Shown: positions 15,475-24,586, counted from the first letter of the stretch. The stretch: DNA of 64,000 nt from Anaerostipes butyraticus (GCF_016586355.1 NZ_BLYI01000009.1:1-64000), one strand, 5' to 3'. Translations and numbers: made by a program. The notes: generated from the letters alone by a model not told the origin.

Positions 15475-16362
15475 TTACTGAATCTCAAATGTAAAATCAT
15501 TCAGTGTAATGTCAAAGTTATCGCTGTATGCGCCAAGCTGCAGTTTAAATGATTTATCCGGATCCATCTTCTTGAACAAAATAATTCCTGTATCGGAAGA
15601 TCCGGCTGAAATCGTATCTTCCAGCTCATCATACCCAGCCATATAGGACTCATCACTCAGTCCGATCTGCTTCCCATCCTGGATTGCTTCTGCGGCATAT
15701 GCGTAAATATTTACCGTATCGCTGGAATCATTTTCTGCTTTTACATATATCCTGGTTTCTTCTTCCGCAAATTCAACTTTCTCCACGGTTACCTTCACAC
15801 CATGCTGGGCAGAGGTCTTATTCACCGTGATTTCTTTCACCGTTGGAGCCGCAACATCCTGATATGTTGTCTTCTCCACAGATACTGCCTGGATCTGAGG
15901 ACAGGAAACCTTTCCTCCCACGACATTCTCTCCGGTAAATTCTCCGGTAATCCAGCCATCAACAGAAATATAATCTTCGTTTTCAAATTTTTTATCTGTT
16001 ACTACAATAAAGTTTTTATCGTAATCCTTTATGTCATACCAAACCTGAAGAACATAAGTTCCGTTATCTTCTTCTACATTAAACACCTGTCCTTTGATCT
16101 TGATATACTTATCCTTGTACTTATCCGGATTCGTAAATACACTGCCAATCTGATCTTCTTTTACATATTCTTTTTCTTTCGGCGGCTTATTAGAATTACC
16201 ACTCACCAAAATCAAAACTGCGGCAATTACAACCACAACGGCGATGACAATTCCCCAGACCAATTTATGACTTACTTTCTTTCCACACTCCGGGCATACC
16301 TTAGCGCCTTCCGGCAGTTCTGCATTGCAATGTTTACAGACTCTCTTTTTCGACTTTTTCAT
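15475..16362 (-). CDS. Zinc-ribbon membrane-anchored protein with two beta domains
   Basis: 295 residues. An N-terminal cytoplasmic zinc ribbon (CKHC at 9-12, CPEC at 23-26) is followed by one transmembrane helix (about 34-53) and an extracellular part. The first extracellular section (IGSVFTNPDKYKDKYIKIKG to VDGWITGEF, about 70-140) looks like an OB-fold tRNA_anti-like domain; the second (KEITVNKTSAQHGVKVTVEKV onwards) resembles the DUF4352 immunoglobulin-like domain of Firmicute surface proteins. Function unknown. Single gene with its own AGGAGG site, between two terminators. Confidence 0.78.
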   Translation of the reverse strand: MKKSKKRVCKHCNAELPEGAKVCPECGKKVSHKLVWGIVIAVVVVIAAVLILVSGNSNKPPKEKEYVKEDQIGSVFTNPDKYKDKYIKIKGQVFNVEEDNGTYVLQVWYDIKDYDKNFIVVTDKKFENEDYISVDGWITGEFTGENVVGGKVSCPQIQAVSVEKTTYQDVAAPTVKEITVNKTSAQHGVKVTVEKVEFAEEETRIYVKAENDSSDTVNIYAYAAEAIQDGKQIGLSDESYMAGYDELEDTISAGSSDTGIILFKKMDPDKSFKLQLGAYSDNFDITLNDFTFEIQ

Positions 16363-16446
16363 AAACTTTTCCTCCTATTTTTTATACGTTACTATTATAC
16401 AACAAAAAAAGTATCTTCAGTTACATTCTTTTTCTTTTTTCACAAA

Positions 16447-16482
16447 AGAAAGACAGGAAAACCCGTGCTTCCCTGTCTTTCT
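16447..16482 (-). terminator. Terminator of the gal operon
   Basis: AGAAAGACAGG (16447-16457) pairs with CCTGTCTTTCT (16472-16482) in an 11-bp stem. Leftward it is followed by TTTTG, about 55 bases after the galE stop. Confidence 0.85.
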
Positions 16483-16537
16483 CTTAAATTCCTGGTTCCT
16501 AATTTCCGCAAAGCAGAAATTATATCCCATTTTCTGA

Positions 16538-17530
16538 TTATTTGCTGTATCCGTTTGGATGTGTGCTGTGCCATTTCCATGCAGTCGCAATAATCTCTTC
16601 CAGATCTGCATGTTCTGGTTTCCATCCAAGAACTGTCTTTGCTTTTTCACTGGATGCAATCAGTGTTGCCGGATCTCCGGCACGGCGTCCTTCTTCGATT
16701 GCTTTGATTGGCTTTCCTGTTACTTTTCTTGCAGTCTCGATGACTTCTTTTACCGTAAATCCAACACCATTTCCAAGGTTGAAGATGCTGCTTTCATTTC
16801 CGTCCATCAGATATTTCACTGCCAGAATATGTGCCTGGGCAAGATCTGTTACATGAATATAATCTCTCACACATGTGCCGTCTTTTGTATCATAATCAGT
16901 TCCGAAGATGCTGATGGCCTCCCGCTGTCCGTTCGGGACCTGTAAAATCAATGGAATCAGATGAGTTTCCGGATTATGCGCTTCTCCAATCTCTCCACTT
17001 ACATGAGCGCCGCAGGCATTAAAATAGCGAAGGGATACATAACGAAGTCCATGAGCCTTTCCTACCCATTTAAACATCTTTTCCATGGACAGTTTTGTTT
17101 CTCCATATGTGTTGGTCGGCTCTGTCTTATCCGTCTCTACGATCGGCACTTTTTCCGGCTCTCCATACGTTGCAGCAGTAGAAGAAAAGACAATCTTATC
17201 AATTCCATGCGCAACCAGAGATTCCAGCATCGTTTTTGTTCCACAAAGGTTATTGTCATAATATTTGAGAGGTTTTACCATACTCTCTCCAACCAGTGAA
17301 TTTGCCGCAAAGTGGATGACCGCATCAATATCTTTTTCCTGATCCAGCACGCTGTCAACAAACTCCCTGTTTCTTAAATCTCCCTGATAAAATTTAGCCT
17401 TTGGATGCACTGCTTCAATATGTCCTGTCTCAAGATTATCAATGATGACAACCTCTTCTCCTGCATCAATCAATTCATACACTGTGTGAGAACCAATATA
17501 TCCGGCTCCTCCTAACACTAAAATCTTCAT
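16538..17530 (-). CDS. galE: UDP-glucose 4-epimerase
   Basis: 330 residues, standard length. The N-terminal Rossmann motif GGAGYIGSHTVYEL, IDNLETGH, the active-site region FSSTAATYGEP with YGETK (YxxxK catalytic pair), and RYFNACGA are all diagnostic of GalE. NAD-dependent interconversion of UDP-glucose and UDP-galactose, the last step of the Leloir route. Last gene of galK-galT-galE, 15 bp after galT. Confidence 0.96.
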   Translation of the reverse strand: MKILVLGGAGYIGSHTVYELIDAGEEVVIIDNLETGHIEAVHPKAKFYQGDLRNREFVDSVLDQEKDIDAVIHFAANSLVGESMVKPLKYYDNNLCGTKTMLESLVAHGIDKIVFSSTAATYGEPEKVPIVETDKTEPTNTYGETKLSMEKMFKWVGKAHGLRYVSLRYFNACGAHVSGEIGEAHNPETHLIPLILQVPNGQREAISIFGTDYDTKDGTCVRDYIHVTDLAQAHILAVKYLMDGNESSIFNLGNGVGFTVKEVIETARKVTGKPIKAIEEGRRAGDPATLIASSEKAKTVLGWKPEHADLEEIIATAWKWHSTHPNGYSK

Positions 17531-17545
17531 CCTTACTCCGCCTTT

Positions 17546-19042
17546 CTATAAAATTTCTATAAATCTCTGGAAAGCTTTTCTTCCTTCCTCTGTACATTTA
17601 TAGACACCTGCATCTTCCAGAACCTTAACAAATACCTGTCCGATCTCCTCTTTCAGAATATCCATCACGTTATCCTGGTTTATCTTATTATATTTTGGCA
17701 TAAAATCATGAACCCAGTCAATATGTTTCTGCAATTCTTCATAGTTTTCCATCGGTTTATTTTCCACCAGACATTCTGCCAGCAGTTCCATCTCCTTTTT
17801 CAGTCTGGATGGAAGAACTGCCAGTCCCATGACTTCAATCAAACCAATATTTTCTTTTTTGATATGATGGTATTCACTGTGAGGATGATACAGCCCCAGA
17901 GGACACTCCTCGGTTGTAATATTGTTTCTGAGTGTCAGATCCAGTTCATAGACATCGCCTTTTTTTCTTGCGATCGGTGTGATCGTATTATGCGGTTCGC
18001 CATCTGTCTCTGCAAAAATGTATGCTTCTTCATCGGTATAGCCGCGCCATTTTGTTAAAATATAATCTGCCAGATCGATCAGGCGGTTCTCATCTTTGCA
18101 GCGAATCCGGATGACCGACAACGGCCAGTGTACAATTCCTGCTTCCACATCTTCATATCCCGGAATCTGAATTTCTTTTTCTATTTGCGCCCGTTCCATT
18201 GCGAACTCGTAATGTCCTCCCTGGAAATGATCATGCGTCAGTATAGATCCCCCCACAATTGGAAGATCTGCATTGGATCCAAGAAAATAGTGCGGGAACT
18301 GTTTTACAAAATCAAACAGTTTGCGGAATGCATTCCGGTCAATCTTCATCGGAACATGCTCTCCATTGAATACAATACAGTGTTCATTATAGTAAACATA
18401 CGGAGAATACTGAAATCCCCACTTACTTCCGTTGATCGTCAGCGGAATGATACGATGATTCTGTCTTGCCGGATGGTTCATTCGTCCTGCATATCCCTCA
18501 TTTTCCATACACAGCTGACACTTCGGATAGGCGCTCTGTTTGGCATTTTTCGCTGCTGCAATGGCTTTCGGATCTTTCTCCGGCTTGGAAAGGTTGATGG
18601 TAATGTCAATCTCACCATAAGGGCTGTCAACCTTCCATCTCATATCCTTTTTGATTCGGTATCTTCTGATATAATCGGTATCCTGGCTGAATTTATAGAA
18701 GAAATTGGTTGCTGCCTCCGGACTTTCTTCATAATGCTCCCAGAATTCTTTTATGATCTGACTTGGCTTTGCTACCAGAACTCCCATCAGTCTGGTATCA
18801 AACAGATCTCTTGTCACGACATCGTTGCTTTTTATAATGTAGCGGTCATATGCCGCATCCAGCAGATTCTTTAAAATATCTTCCAAAACGATCTCTTCTC
18901 CGGATATATCCGGTTCTTCATACTCATCCAGATGAAAAATCTCCAGATACTGATTGATCGTATAAATCTTATCTTCCGGCTGGATCAGTTCATGATCCAG
19001 TCCATACTGTACCAGCTTTGTAATCTCTTTTTGCAGATCCAT
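17546..19042 (-). CDS. galT: Galactose-1-phosphate uridylyltransferase, Firmicute (class II) type
   Basis: 498 residues from the ATG at 19042 (MDLQKEITKLVQYGL); a longer frame to 19111 would run into galK. Class II GalT features include the length near 500 residues, YPKCQLCMENEGYAGRMNHP, HDHFQGGHYEFAMERA and LYHPHSEYHHIKKENIGLIE. It exchanges UMP between UDP-glucose and galactose-1-phosphate. It begins one base after the galK stop, and AGGAAAGAAGG sits inside the galK end. Middle gene of the Leloir operon. Confidence 0.95.
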   Translation of the reverse strand: MDLQKEITKLVQYGLDHELIQPEDKIYTINQYLEIFHLDEYEEPDISGEEIVLEDILKNLLDAAYDRYIIKSNDVVTRDLFDTRLMGVLVAKPSQIIKEFWEHYEESPEAATNFFYKFSQDTDYIRRYRIKKDMRWKVDSPYGEIDITINLSKPEKDPKAIAAAKNAKQSAYPKCQLCMENEGYAGRMNHPARQNHRIIPLTINGSKWGFQYSPYVYYNEHCIVFNGEHVPMKIDRNAFRKLFDFVKQFPHYFLGSNADLPIVGGSILTHDHFQGGHYEFAMERAQIEKEIQIPGYEDVEAGIVHWPLSVIRIRCKDENRLIDLADYILTKWRGYTDEEAYIFAETDGEPHNTITPIARKKGDVYELDLTLRNNITTEECPLGLYHPHSEYHHIKKENIGLIEVMGLAVLPSRLKKEMELLAECLVENKPMENYEELQKHIDWVHDFMPKYNKINQDNVMDILKEEIGQVFVKVLEDAGVYKCTEEGRKAFQRFIEIL

Positions 19043-19043
19043 C

Positions 19044-20327
19044 TTATAAAACCTTCTTTCCTCCGTATTTGCGCACTTTAAGTACATGACAGGAACCTTT
19101 TCCGAATACATGCTCTATGGTTTCTTTATACATTCCTACAATATCGTTTGGTACAAAAGCCTGTATGGTTCCGGCGAATCCGCCTCCGTGGACTCTGCTG
19201 ACTCCCCGGTCTCCCAATGCCACATCACTGACCGCAAGTCCGATAGAAACACTCTGATTCTGAAGATCATGACCGGAGTATACATTCTGAAGATATTTGA
19301 AAGAAGAATCTCCGGATGCCTTTACCAGTTTTTTAAATGCCTCAAAATCTCCCTGTTCCAAAGCCGCTACTTCTTCATCCACTCTCTTATTCTCTTCAAA
19401 CAGATGCATGGCACGCAGTACTGCACGGTCTCCCAGGATTTCACGGATCTTCGGCAGATTCAGATAGAATTCGTTCTTATCCACTCTTCTTAATACATCT
19501 TCATCAAAGAAATTTGCCACCTTTTTCATCTCTTCCGGAATTGCCGCATAATCGTCTGTCAGATCCGCATGAGACCCTTTGGTATCTACAATACAGAGAC
19601 TGTGACCATATTCCTCGAAATCAACATTCACCTGCTTTACGATCGGATTTTCCGGATCTTTGAAATCAATGTTAATCAGACCGCCTACGGAAGACGCCAT
19701 CTGATCCATCAGACCGCATGGCTTGCCGAAATATACATTTTCTGCATACTGTCCAATCTGAGCAATCAAAATCGGATCGACTTTCATGTCATTGTACAGT
19801 CCGGAGAAAATATTTCCGAGCAGAACTTCAAATGCCGCAGAAGAAGACATTCCTGCCCCATTTAATACATCACTGGTTATATAAGCCTGAAATCCTCCAA
19901 TCTCATATCCTTTTTCCTTTAATTTAGACGCTACCCCTTTGGTCAGAGCCTTGGATGTTCCCTTTTCTTCTTCTGACAAATTAAGATCATTGAGATTCAC
20001 TTCAAATGGTTCATACCCCTCTGATTTGATCCTGATCTGCTCATCTTCTGTTTTCGCAACAACCGCTATAGCATCCAGATTAATAGAAGCTGCCAGTACT
20101 TTGCCATACTGATGATCCGTGTGATTGCCTCCTACTTCACTTCTTCCCGGAGCGCTGTAGATTTCAACTTCTTTTTCTCCGTATAACGCTTCAAACGCTT
20201 CCAGGGCTTTGATATAACGCTCCTTCTGATATTCCAGCATATTTTTATCCACATAAATATCTTTTAATAATTCCTCATATGCCCCATCTCTAAATGCATC
20301 CTTTAACTCCGCAGTAGTTTTTGCCAT
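19044..20327 (-). CDS. galK: Galactokinase
   Basis: 427 residues, longer than E. coli GalK (382) as in related Clostridia. GHMP motifs: GRSEVGGNHTDHQYGKV (substrate signature, with a Gly-Gly-Asn variant of the usual GEHTDY), VLNGAGMSSSAAFEVLLG (ATP loop) and RVHGGGFAGTIQAFVP near the C-terminus. Phosphorylates galactose at C1. First gene of galKTE; the promoter spacer contains a repressor half-site. Confidence 0.95.
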   Translation of the reverse strand: MAKTTAELKDAFRDGAYEELLKDIYVDKNMLEYQKERYIKALEAFEALYGEKEVEIYSAPGRSEVGGNHTDHQYGKVLAASINLDAIAVVAKTEDEQIRIKSEGYEPFEVNLNDLNLSEEEKGTSKALTKGVASKLKEKGYEIGGFQAYITSDVLNGAGMSSSAAFEVLLGNIFSGLYNDMKVDPILIAQIGQYAENVYFGKPCGLMDQMASSVGGLINIDFKDPENPIVKQVNVDFEEYGHSLCIVDTKGSHADLTDDYAAIPEEMKKVANFFDEDVLRRVDKNEFYLNLPKIREILGDRAVLRAMHLFEENKRVDEEVAALEQGDFEAFKKLVKASGDSSFKYLQNVYSGHDLQNQSVSIGLAVSDVALGDRGVSRVHGGGFAGTIQAFVPNDIVGMYKETIEHVFGKGSCHVLKVRKYGGKKVL

Positions 20328-20369
20328 GCCTGTATCTCCTTTCTAAGACGTTCTTGATTTCTTAAACTT

Positions 20370-20436
20370 ATCGTAACACCGTTTAGTAAATATTTCAAGA
20401 TATTTTACTAAATTTTTTACTGCATTTTTTAGTAAA
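20370..20436. promoter_or_regulatory. galK promoter with repeated TTTAGTAAA operator half-sites
   Basis: Leftward promoter: TTGAAA (20398-20393), 17 bases, TACGAT (20375-20370). TTTAGTAAA (20382-20390) lies in the spacer, its inverse TTTACTAAA at 20404-20412, and two further half-sites TTTACT (20416-20421) and AGTAAA (20431-20436). The divergent regulator gene has an extended -10 TGTTATAAT with TATAAT at 20476-20481. The half-sites are a likely target for the adjacent LacI-family protein. Confidence 0.65.
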
Positions 20437-20527
20437 CAGGAATGAGTTTATCTTCCTTTTCTTCTGCTTCTTTGTTATAATGATTCCAAAACAATTTTGA
20501 CTCTGGAAAGAAAGAGAGAAAAACCTT

Positions 20528-21538
20528 ATGGCAACAATAAAAGAGATTGCAGAAAAAGCAAACGTTTCTGCCGCAACCGTCTCCCGCGTTCTGAATCACG
20601 ATGACACTTTGAGTGTCACCACTAAAACCCGGGACCGGATTCTTAGAATCGCACAGGAACTGCATTACATGAAAAAAAAATCCTCCGCCTCCCAGTCTGC
20701 TCTGGGTATTTTCCAGTGGTACTCCATGTTTCAGGAACTGGAAGATCCGTACTATCAGGCAATCCGAATCGGTATTGAGACATACTGCGCCAGCCGCCAG
20801 ATTGAAGTTGTCCGGACATTCCGCAGTGATTCCAATTATCTGGAAGCGCTCAAAGGAGTCCAGTCTCTGATCTGTATTGGAAAATTTGATCAAGAGATGA
20901 TGGATCAATTTGAAACGATTACGAAAAATATTATTTTCCTGGATATGAAAACATCCCGGATTCGATGCAATACCATTTCCCTGGATTTTACCCAGGCTGT
21001 TACGGATATCATGGATTACCTGACCGGTCTTGGCCACAAAAACATTGGATATCTTGGCGGCAGAGAACGTCTGGAAGATGACACCTACTATTTTGAAGAG
21101 CGGAAGGAAACCTTTCTCCGCTACTGCCAGGAACATCAACTTATCTTCGAGCCTTATATCAGAGAAGCTGAATTTTCTGCTGAATCCGGCTACCAGATGA
21201 TGCTGGAGCTGATTCATTCCGGCACTCTTCCCACCGCTGTGTTTGCGGCAAGTGATCCCATTGCACTTGGAGCCATGCGGGCACTTCATGAAAACGGATA
21301 CAGAGTTCCGGAGGATGTATCTGTCGTGGGATTTGACGACATAAATGTGGCAGGTTTTTCCAATCCGCCGCTTACTACCGTCCATGCCCCGGCAGAATTC
21401 ATGGGAGAATACGCGGCACACTTTATCACTCTTCTGTCCAAAGATACCTCCCTGGAATACCAGACGCCAGTGCGGCTGACACTTCCATGCTCTCTGGTTA
21501 TTCGTAATTCCTGCAGCAAACCGAGGGAAAATTTATAA
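20528..21538 (+). CDS. LacI/GalR-family transcriptional regulator
   Basis: 336 residues. The N-terminal HTH reads MATIKEIAEKANVSAATVSR then VLNHDDTLSV, typical of LacI/GalR. The periplasmic-binding-like effector domain shows ALGIFQWYSM, GHKNIGYLGG, FAASDPIALGAMRAL, VVGFDDINVAGFSNPPLTTV and a C-terminal PCSLVIRNS. Divergent from galKTE, so it is the probable galactose-responsive repressor of that operon. The effector is inferred from context. Confidence 0.93.
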   Translation: MATIKEIAEKANVSAATVSRVLNHDDTLSVTTKTRDRILRIAQELHYMKKKSSASQSALGIFQWYSMFQELEDPYYQAIRIGIETYCASRQIEVVRTFRSDSNYLEALKGVQSLICIGKFDQEMMDQFETITKNIIFLDMKTSRIRCNTISLDFTQAVTDIMDYLTGLGHKNIGYLGGRERLEDDTYYFEERKETFLRYCQEHQLIFEPYIREAEFSAESGYQMMLELIHSGTLPTAVFAASDPIALGAMRALHENGYRVPEDVSVVGFDDINVAGFSNPPLTTVHAPAEFMGEYAAHFITLLSKDTSLEYQTPVRLTLPCSLVIRNSCSKPRENL

Positions 21539-21556
21539 TTCTAAAAATGATACCAG

Positions 21557-21607
21557 CGGTTCCTTTCGAAAGGAGAAGATTCTCCTTCTGAACAGGAGCC
21601 GTTTTTT
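21557..21607 (+). terminator. Intrinsic terminator after the LacI-family gene
   Basis: CGGTTCCT (21557-21564) and AGGAGCCG (21594-21601) enclose a smaller AGGAGAA/TTCTCCT stem and are followed by TTTTTT. Confidence 0.85.
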
Positions 21608-21634
21608 CATATCTTATCCTCTTTTCATTTTACA

Positions 21635-21703
21635 GAACTTTTGTTCGGTTTTGTGTTGTACATATGTTCGATTTGTGATATCATATAACCAAAACATACG
21701 TTC
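21635..21703 (+). promoter_or_regulatory. SOS promoter with three LexA-like boxes
   Basis: Promoter: TTGTAC (21656-21661), 17 bases, TG-A-TATCAT with TATCAT at 21679-21684. Boxes: GAACTTTTGTTC (21635-21646, perfect GAAC-N4-GTTC), GTACATATGTTC (21658-21669, one mismatch, overlapping the -35), and AAACATACGTTC (21692-21703, one mismatch, just after the expected start). GGAGG follows at 21704-21708. Confidence 0.8.
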
Positions 21704-21717
21704 GGAGGTTTTGTCCT

Positions 21718-23187
21718 ATGGAAACTGCTGCCTGTAAAATGACTCTGCAAGAAAAATTGAATATTCTGGCTGATGCAGCCAAGTATGATGTGGCCTGCAC
21801 ATCCAGCGGTTCCAGCCGCCGGGGGAAGAAGGGATATCTTGGAAATGCTGTCTCTTCCGGTATCTGCCACAGTTTTTCCTCGGACGGACGCTGCATCTCT
21901 CTGTTGAAGATTTTATTCACCAATGAGTGTATTTTCGACTGCAAATACTGCCTGAACCGGTCCAGCAATGACCAGCCAAGAGCCACTTTTACACCAGAAG
22001 AAGTATGCACTCTTGTCACAGAATTTTACCGCCGCAATTACATTGAAGGCTTATTTTTAAGTTCCGGCATCATGAAAAGTCCCACTTACACGATGGAACA
22101 GATGTATCAGGCTGTCTATCTGCTGCGGACCAAATACAAATTCAATGGCTACATTCATGTAAAAGCAATTCCCGGAGCGCCGGAAGAACTGATTGCCCGG
22201 ATGGGATATCTGGCAGACCGCATGAGTGTCAACATAGAACTTCCCACTACAGAAGGACTTTCCAAGCTTGCTCCGCATAAAAAGCCGGAAAACCTGGTAA
22301 AACCGCTTCGCCAGATTCAGGACGGCATTACCAGCCACCGTCTTGCCATCGGAAAAGACCCTCAGATGGAACGATCCAACAGCAGCAAGTATCTGCCTCA
22401 CACGATTTTCCGTGAAAATCCTTACCGGCGTCTGCCGTCCGGTTCCGATCCTGTCTCTGTACATCTGCCTGCTTCTGCCCGGTGCCAGGCACATTTTGTA
22501 CCTGCAGGGCAAAGCACACAGATGATCATTGGAGCCACCGGCGAAAATGACCTGCAGCTTCTGTCAACAACGCAGAAGCTTTATCAAATGTATGATCTGA
22601 AACGGGTTTTCTTTTCTGCCTATGTGCCGCTGAACGAAGATGCCCTGCTGCCTGCCATTGGCACTGCTCCGCCTCTTCTCAGAGAACACCGATTGTACCA
22701 GGCGGACTGGCTTCTCCGTTACTACGGATTCCATGCGGAAGAACTGTTAAGTCCGGAACGTCCGAACTTTAATATTCTTCTGGATCCAAAATGTGACTGG
22801 GCTCTCCGCCATCTGGAATACTTTCCGGTGGAGATTAACCGTGCTTCTTACGCTGACCTTCTCCGGGTACCCGGCATCGGAACCAAATCCGCAGGACGAA
22901 TCGTCAAAAGCAGAAGAGGCGGACTGCTGGATTTTCAGCATCTGAAAAAAATCGGCGTTGTATTAAAAAGAGCCAAATATTTTATTACCTGCAATGGGAA
23001 AATGATGCACCGGATTCCAATCAAAGAAGATTTTATCACACGACAGCTGATCCGTACGGATTCCAAAAAGAACTGGGAAATTGAACATCCCCAGACCTAC
23101 CGCCAGTTATCATTATTCGATGACTTTCATTTTCAGTCGGAAATTACTATGGAAGACTCCCATAAATCAATTCTTGGGCAGCTATAA
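21718..23187 (+). CDS. Putative DNA modification/repair radical SAM protein
   Basis: 489 residues. The radical SAM cluster motif is FTNECIFDCKYCLNRS (CX3CX2C, about residues 76-84). The C-terminal part has a helix-hairpin-helix DNA-binding motif, RVPGIGTKSAGRIVKSRRGG (near residue 385). This matches the family described as a radical SAM protein linked to a uracil-DNA-glycosylase-like partner (the TIGR03916 type). Its chemistry is not established. The next gene, 20 bp on, is its known companion. The LexA boxes upstream support a DNA-damage role. The start codon follows GGAGG at normal spacing. Confidence 0.88.
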   Translation: METAACKMTLQEKLNILADAAKYDVACTSSGSSRRGKKGYLGNAVSSGICHSFSSDGRCISLLKILFTNECIFDCKYCLNRSSNDQPRATFTPEEVCTLVTEFYRRNYIEGLFLSSGIMKSPTYTMEQMYQAVYLLRTKYKFNGYIHVKAIPGAPEELIARMGYLADRMSVNIELPTTEGLSKLAPHKKPENLVKPLRQIQDGITSHRLAIGKDPQMERSNSSKYLPHTIFRENPYRRLPSGSDPVSVHLPASARCQAHFVPAGQSTQMIIGATGENDLQLLSTTQKLYQMYDLKRVFFSAYVPLNEDALLPAIGTAPPLLREHRLYQADWLLRYYGFHAEELLSPERPNFNILLDPKCDWALRHLEYFPVEINRASYADLLRVPGIGTKSAGRIVKSRRGGLLDFQHLKKIGVVLKRAKYFITCNGKMMHRIPIKEDFITRQLIRTDSKKNWEIEHPQTYRQLSLFDDFHFQSEITMEDSHKSILGQL

Positions 23188-23207
23188 TTGAGAAAGGATT
23201 TTAAGAC

Positions 23208-23960
23208 ATGACTACTATCTTTACCTGCAAAGACCAATTTGATGATATGATGACATGTATTTATGACGCCTGGGCTTCCAGACTGGGACACTCCAACATC
23301 CGTCTGAAAGCAGAACCGGTAGGAAATCTGGAATTATTCTGTGAATACCGGCATGTGGACTCTGATCCTGAGAAAACCGCCAGTGTTATCCGATCTATCC
23401 AGAAAAAGATTTCACCTTATGCTTATTCTATGATTTATAAAGCTGCCATGTCAGATCAGGAAGATAAACTGGATGCCATTTACCGTTTTGTCGTCGCCGG
23501 CTTCCACTATGGAGCTTCTGTCACTGACTATCTTCAGGAACCTGTTGTCATGCGGATTTTTGAACTTAGCCGAAAGGTGGCCAATGAAGCACACTACCAT
23601 AGGGAATTCATCCGGTTTGCCAATATGGAACACCGGATTCTGGTAAGCCATATCGAGCCAAAAGCCAATGTTCTGACGCTGGTTGCTCCTCATTTTGCCG
23701 ACCGGCTGCCTTCTGAAAACTGGATGATCATTGATGACACCAGAAACCTTGCCATTGTCCATCCGGCTGACTGTGATTACTATCTGACGGATCTCTCTCA
23801 AAAGGAAATGGACCGCCTGTCTCAAAAGACAAACGATCCATTTGTAGAATTATGGAAAGGCTTTTTTGAAAATATCGGCATAAAAGAACGCCGAAATCCG
23901 AAATGCCAGCGTAATATGCTTCCTCTGTGGTACCGGAAACATATGCCGGAATTTCACTGA
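23208..23960 (+). CDS. Radical-SAM-linked DNA metabolism protein (DUF4130/TIGR03915 type)
   Basis: 250 residues. MTTIFTCKDQFDDMMTCIYDAW and the later EFIRFANMEHRILVSHIEPK and PSENWMIIDDTRNLAIVH are typical of this family, which is found almost only beside the radical SAM protein encoded directly upstream. In some genomes the protein is fused to, or accompanied by, a uracil-DNA-glycosylase-superfamily domain; no such domain is evident in this length. Co-transcribed from the SOS promoter. It ends 6 bp from the convergent phosphatase gene. Confidence 0.85.
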   Translation: MTTIFTCKDQFDDMMTCIYDAWASRLGHSNIRLKAEPVGNLELFCEYRHVDSDPEKTASVIRSIQKKISPYAYSMIYKAAMSDQEDKLDAIYRFVVAGFHYGASVTDYLQEPVVMRIFELSRKVANEAHYHREFIRFANMEHRILVSHIEPKANVLTLVAPHFADRLPSENWMIIDDTRNLAIVHPADCDYYLTDLSQKEMDRLSQKTNDPFVELWKGFFENIGIKERRNPKCQRNMLPLWYRKHMPEFH

Positions 23961-23966
23961 CTTCAC

Positions 23967-24431
23967 CTATATGTAAGAGTTCTCCTGAAGATAGGAAAGC
24001 AATGCTTCGCATCCTTCCACTACATCCCGATACGTCTCGTCAAAGTTTCCTGTATACCACGGATCTGCTATATCTCTGGGATGCTCGGAAAAATCCAGAA
24101 GCAGATGCATCTTTCCATCCGGATCTCCGCCGGTAATTCTTTTCATATTCCGAAGATTAAAATGTTCCATTCCAATCAGGAAATCATAATCTTCATAGTC
24201 CTGTCTCGTCATCTGCACCGCATGATGCTTTAAAACCGGAACGCCAACCTGACGAAGCTTGCTCACGGTTCCATAGTGCGGCCCATTTCCAATTTCTTCT
24301 CTGCTGGTCGCAGCAGAATTAATATAAAACTTATCTTTCAATCCGCGTTTGTTCACCATATCCTGAAAAACAAACTGAGCCATCGTGCTGCGGCAGATAT
24401 TGCCGTGACAGATGAAAAGTACTTTAATCAT
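23967..24431 (-). CDS. Low-molecular-weight protein tyrosine phosphatase (integration target)
   Basis: 154 residues from the ATG at 24431 (MIKVLFICHGNICRS); GAGG lies about 10 bases upstream. The P-loop is CHGNICRS (C-X5-R, Cys8 and Arg14), and the general acid lies in DPWYTGNFDETY. It removes phosphate from tyrosine residues or related substrates. The first 35 coding bases are the attachment site for the two elements to its right, so its present start codon and upstream region come from element 1. The displaced original 5' end remains at 49574-49608. The intact frame shows the element restores the gene. Confidence 0.93.
   Translation of the reverse strand: MIKVLFICHGNICRSTMAQFVFQDMVNKRGLKDKFYINSAATSREEIGNGPHYGTVSKLRQVGVPVLKHHAVQMTRQDYEDYDFLIGMEHFNLRNMKRITGGDPDGKMHLLLDFSEHPRDIADPWYTGNFDETYRDVVEGCEALLSYLQENSYI
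24397..24431. other. Attachment site, left copy (within the phosphatase 5' end)
   Basis: 35 bp from ATATTGCCGTG to ATCAT. The first 11 bases are identical in the three copies in the window; the rest differ at a few positions, as expected when the right part comes from a different source at each junction. It covers codons 1-12 of the phosphatase. Confidence 0.85.
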
Positions 24432-24545
24432 TGTTGCATAACCTCGCATTTCTTAGTTTTTCTTAGTTTTTCGGGCTTTGTAAGCCTTTGTAAATTTTTG
24501 CTTCCTGGCATAATCTGGTTTATTTTCGCATAATATTGTCCGCAA

Positions 24546-24586
24546 AAGGTGTAAAATAAGGTGTATGTTTTTCTATTTTACACCTT
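24546..24586. repeat. Integrase arm-type repeats, left end of element 1
   Basis: AAGGTGTAAAAT (24546-24557) and AAGGTGTATG (24558-24567) in tandem, with an inverted copy TATTTTACACCTT (24574-24586). The inverted copy also makes a hairpin that may terminate the integrase transcript. Matching repeats lie at 38648-38669. Confidence 0.65.

Noticed and set aside
20429-21421. 330-codon minus-strand frame
   Set aside because: Antisense to the LacI-family regulator and running across the promoter region; no protein family features.
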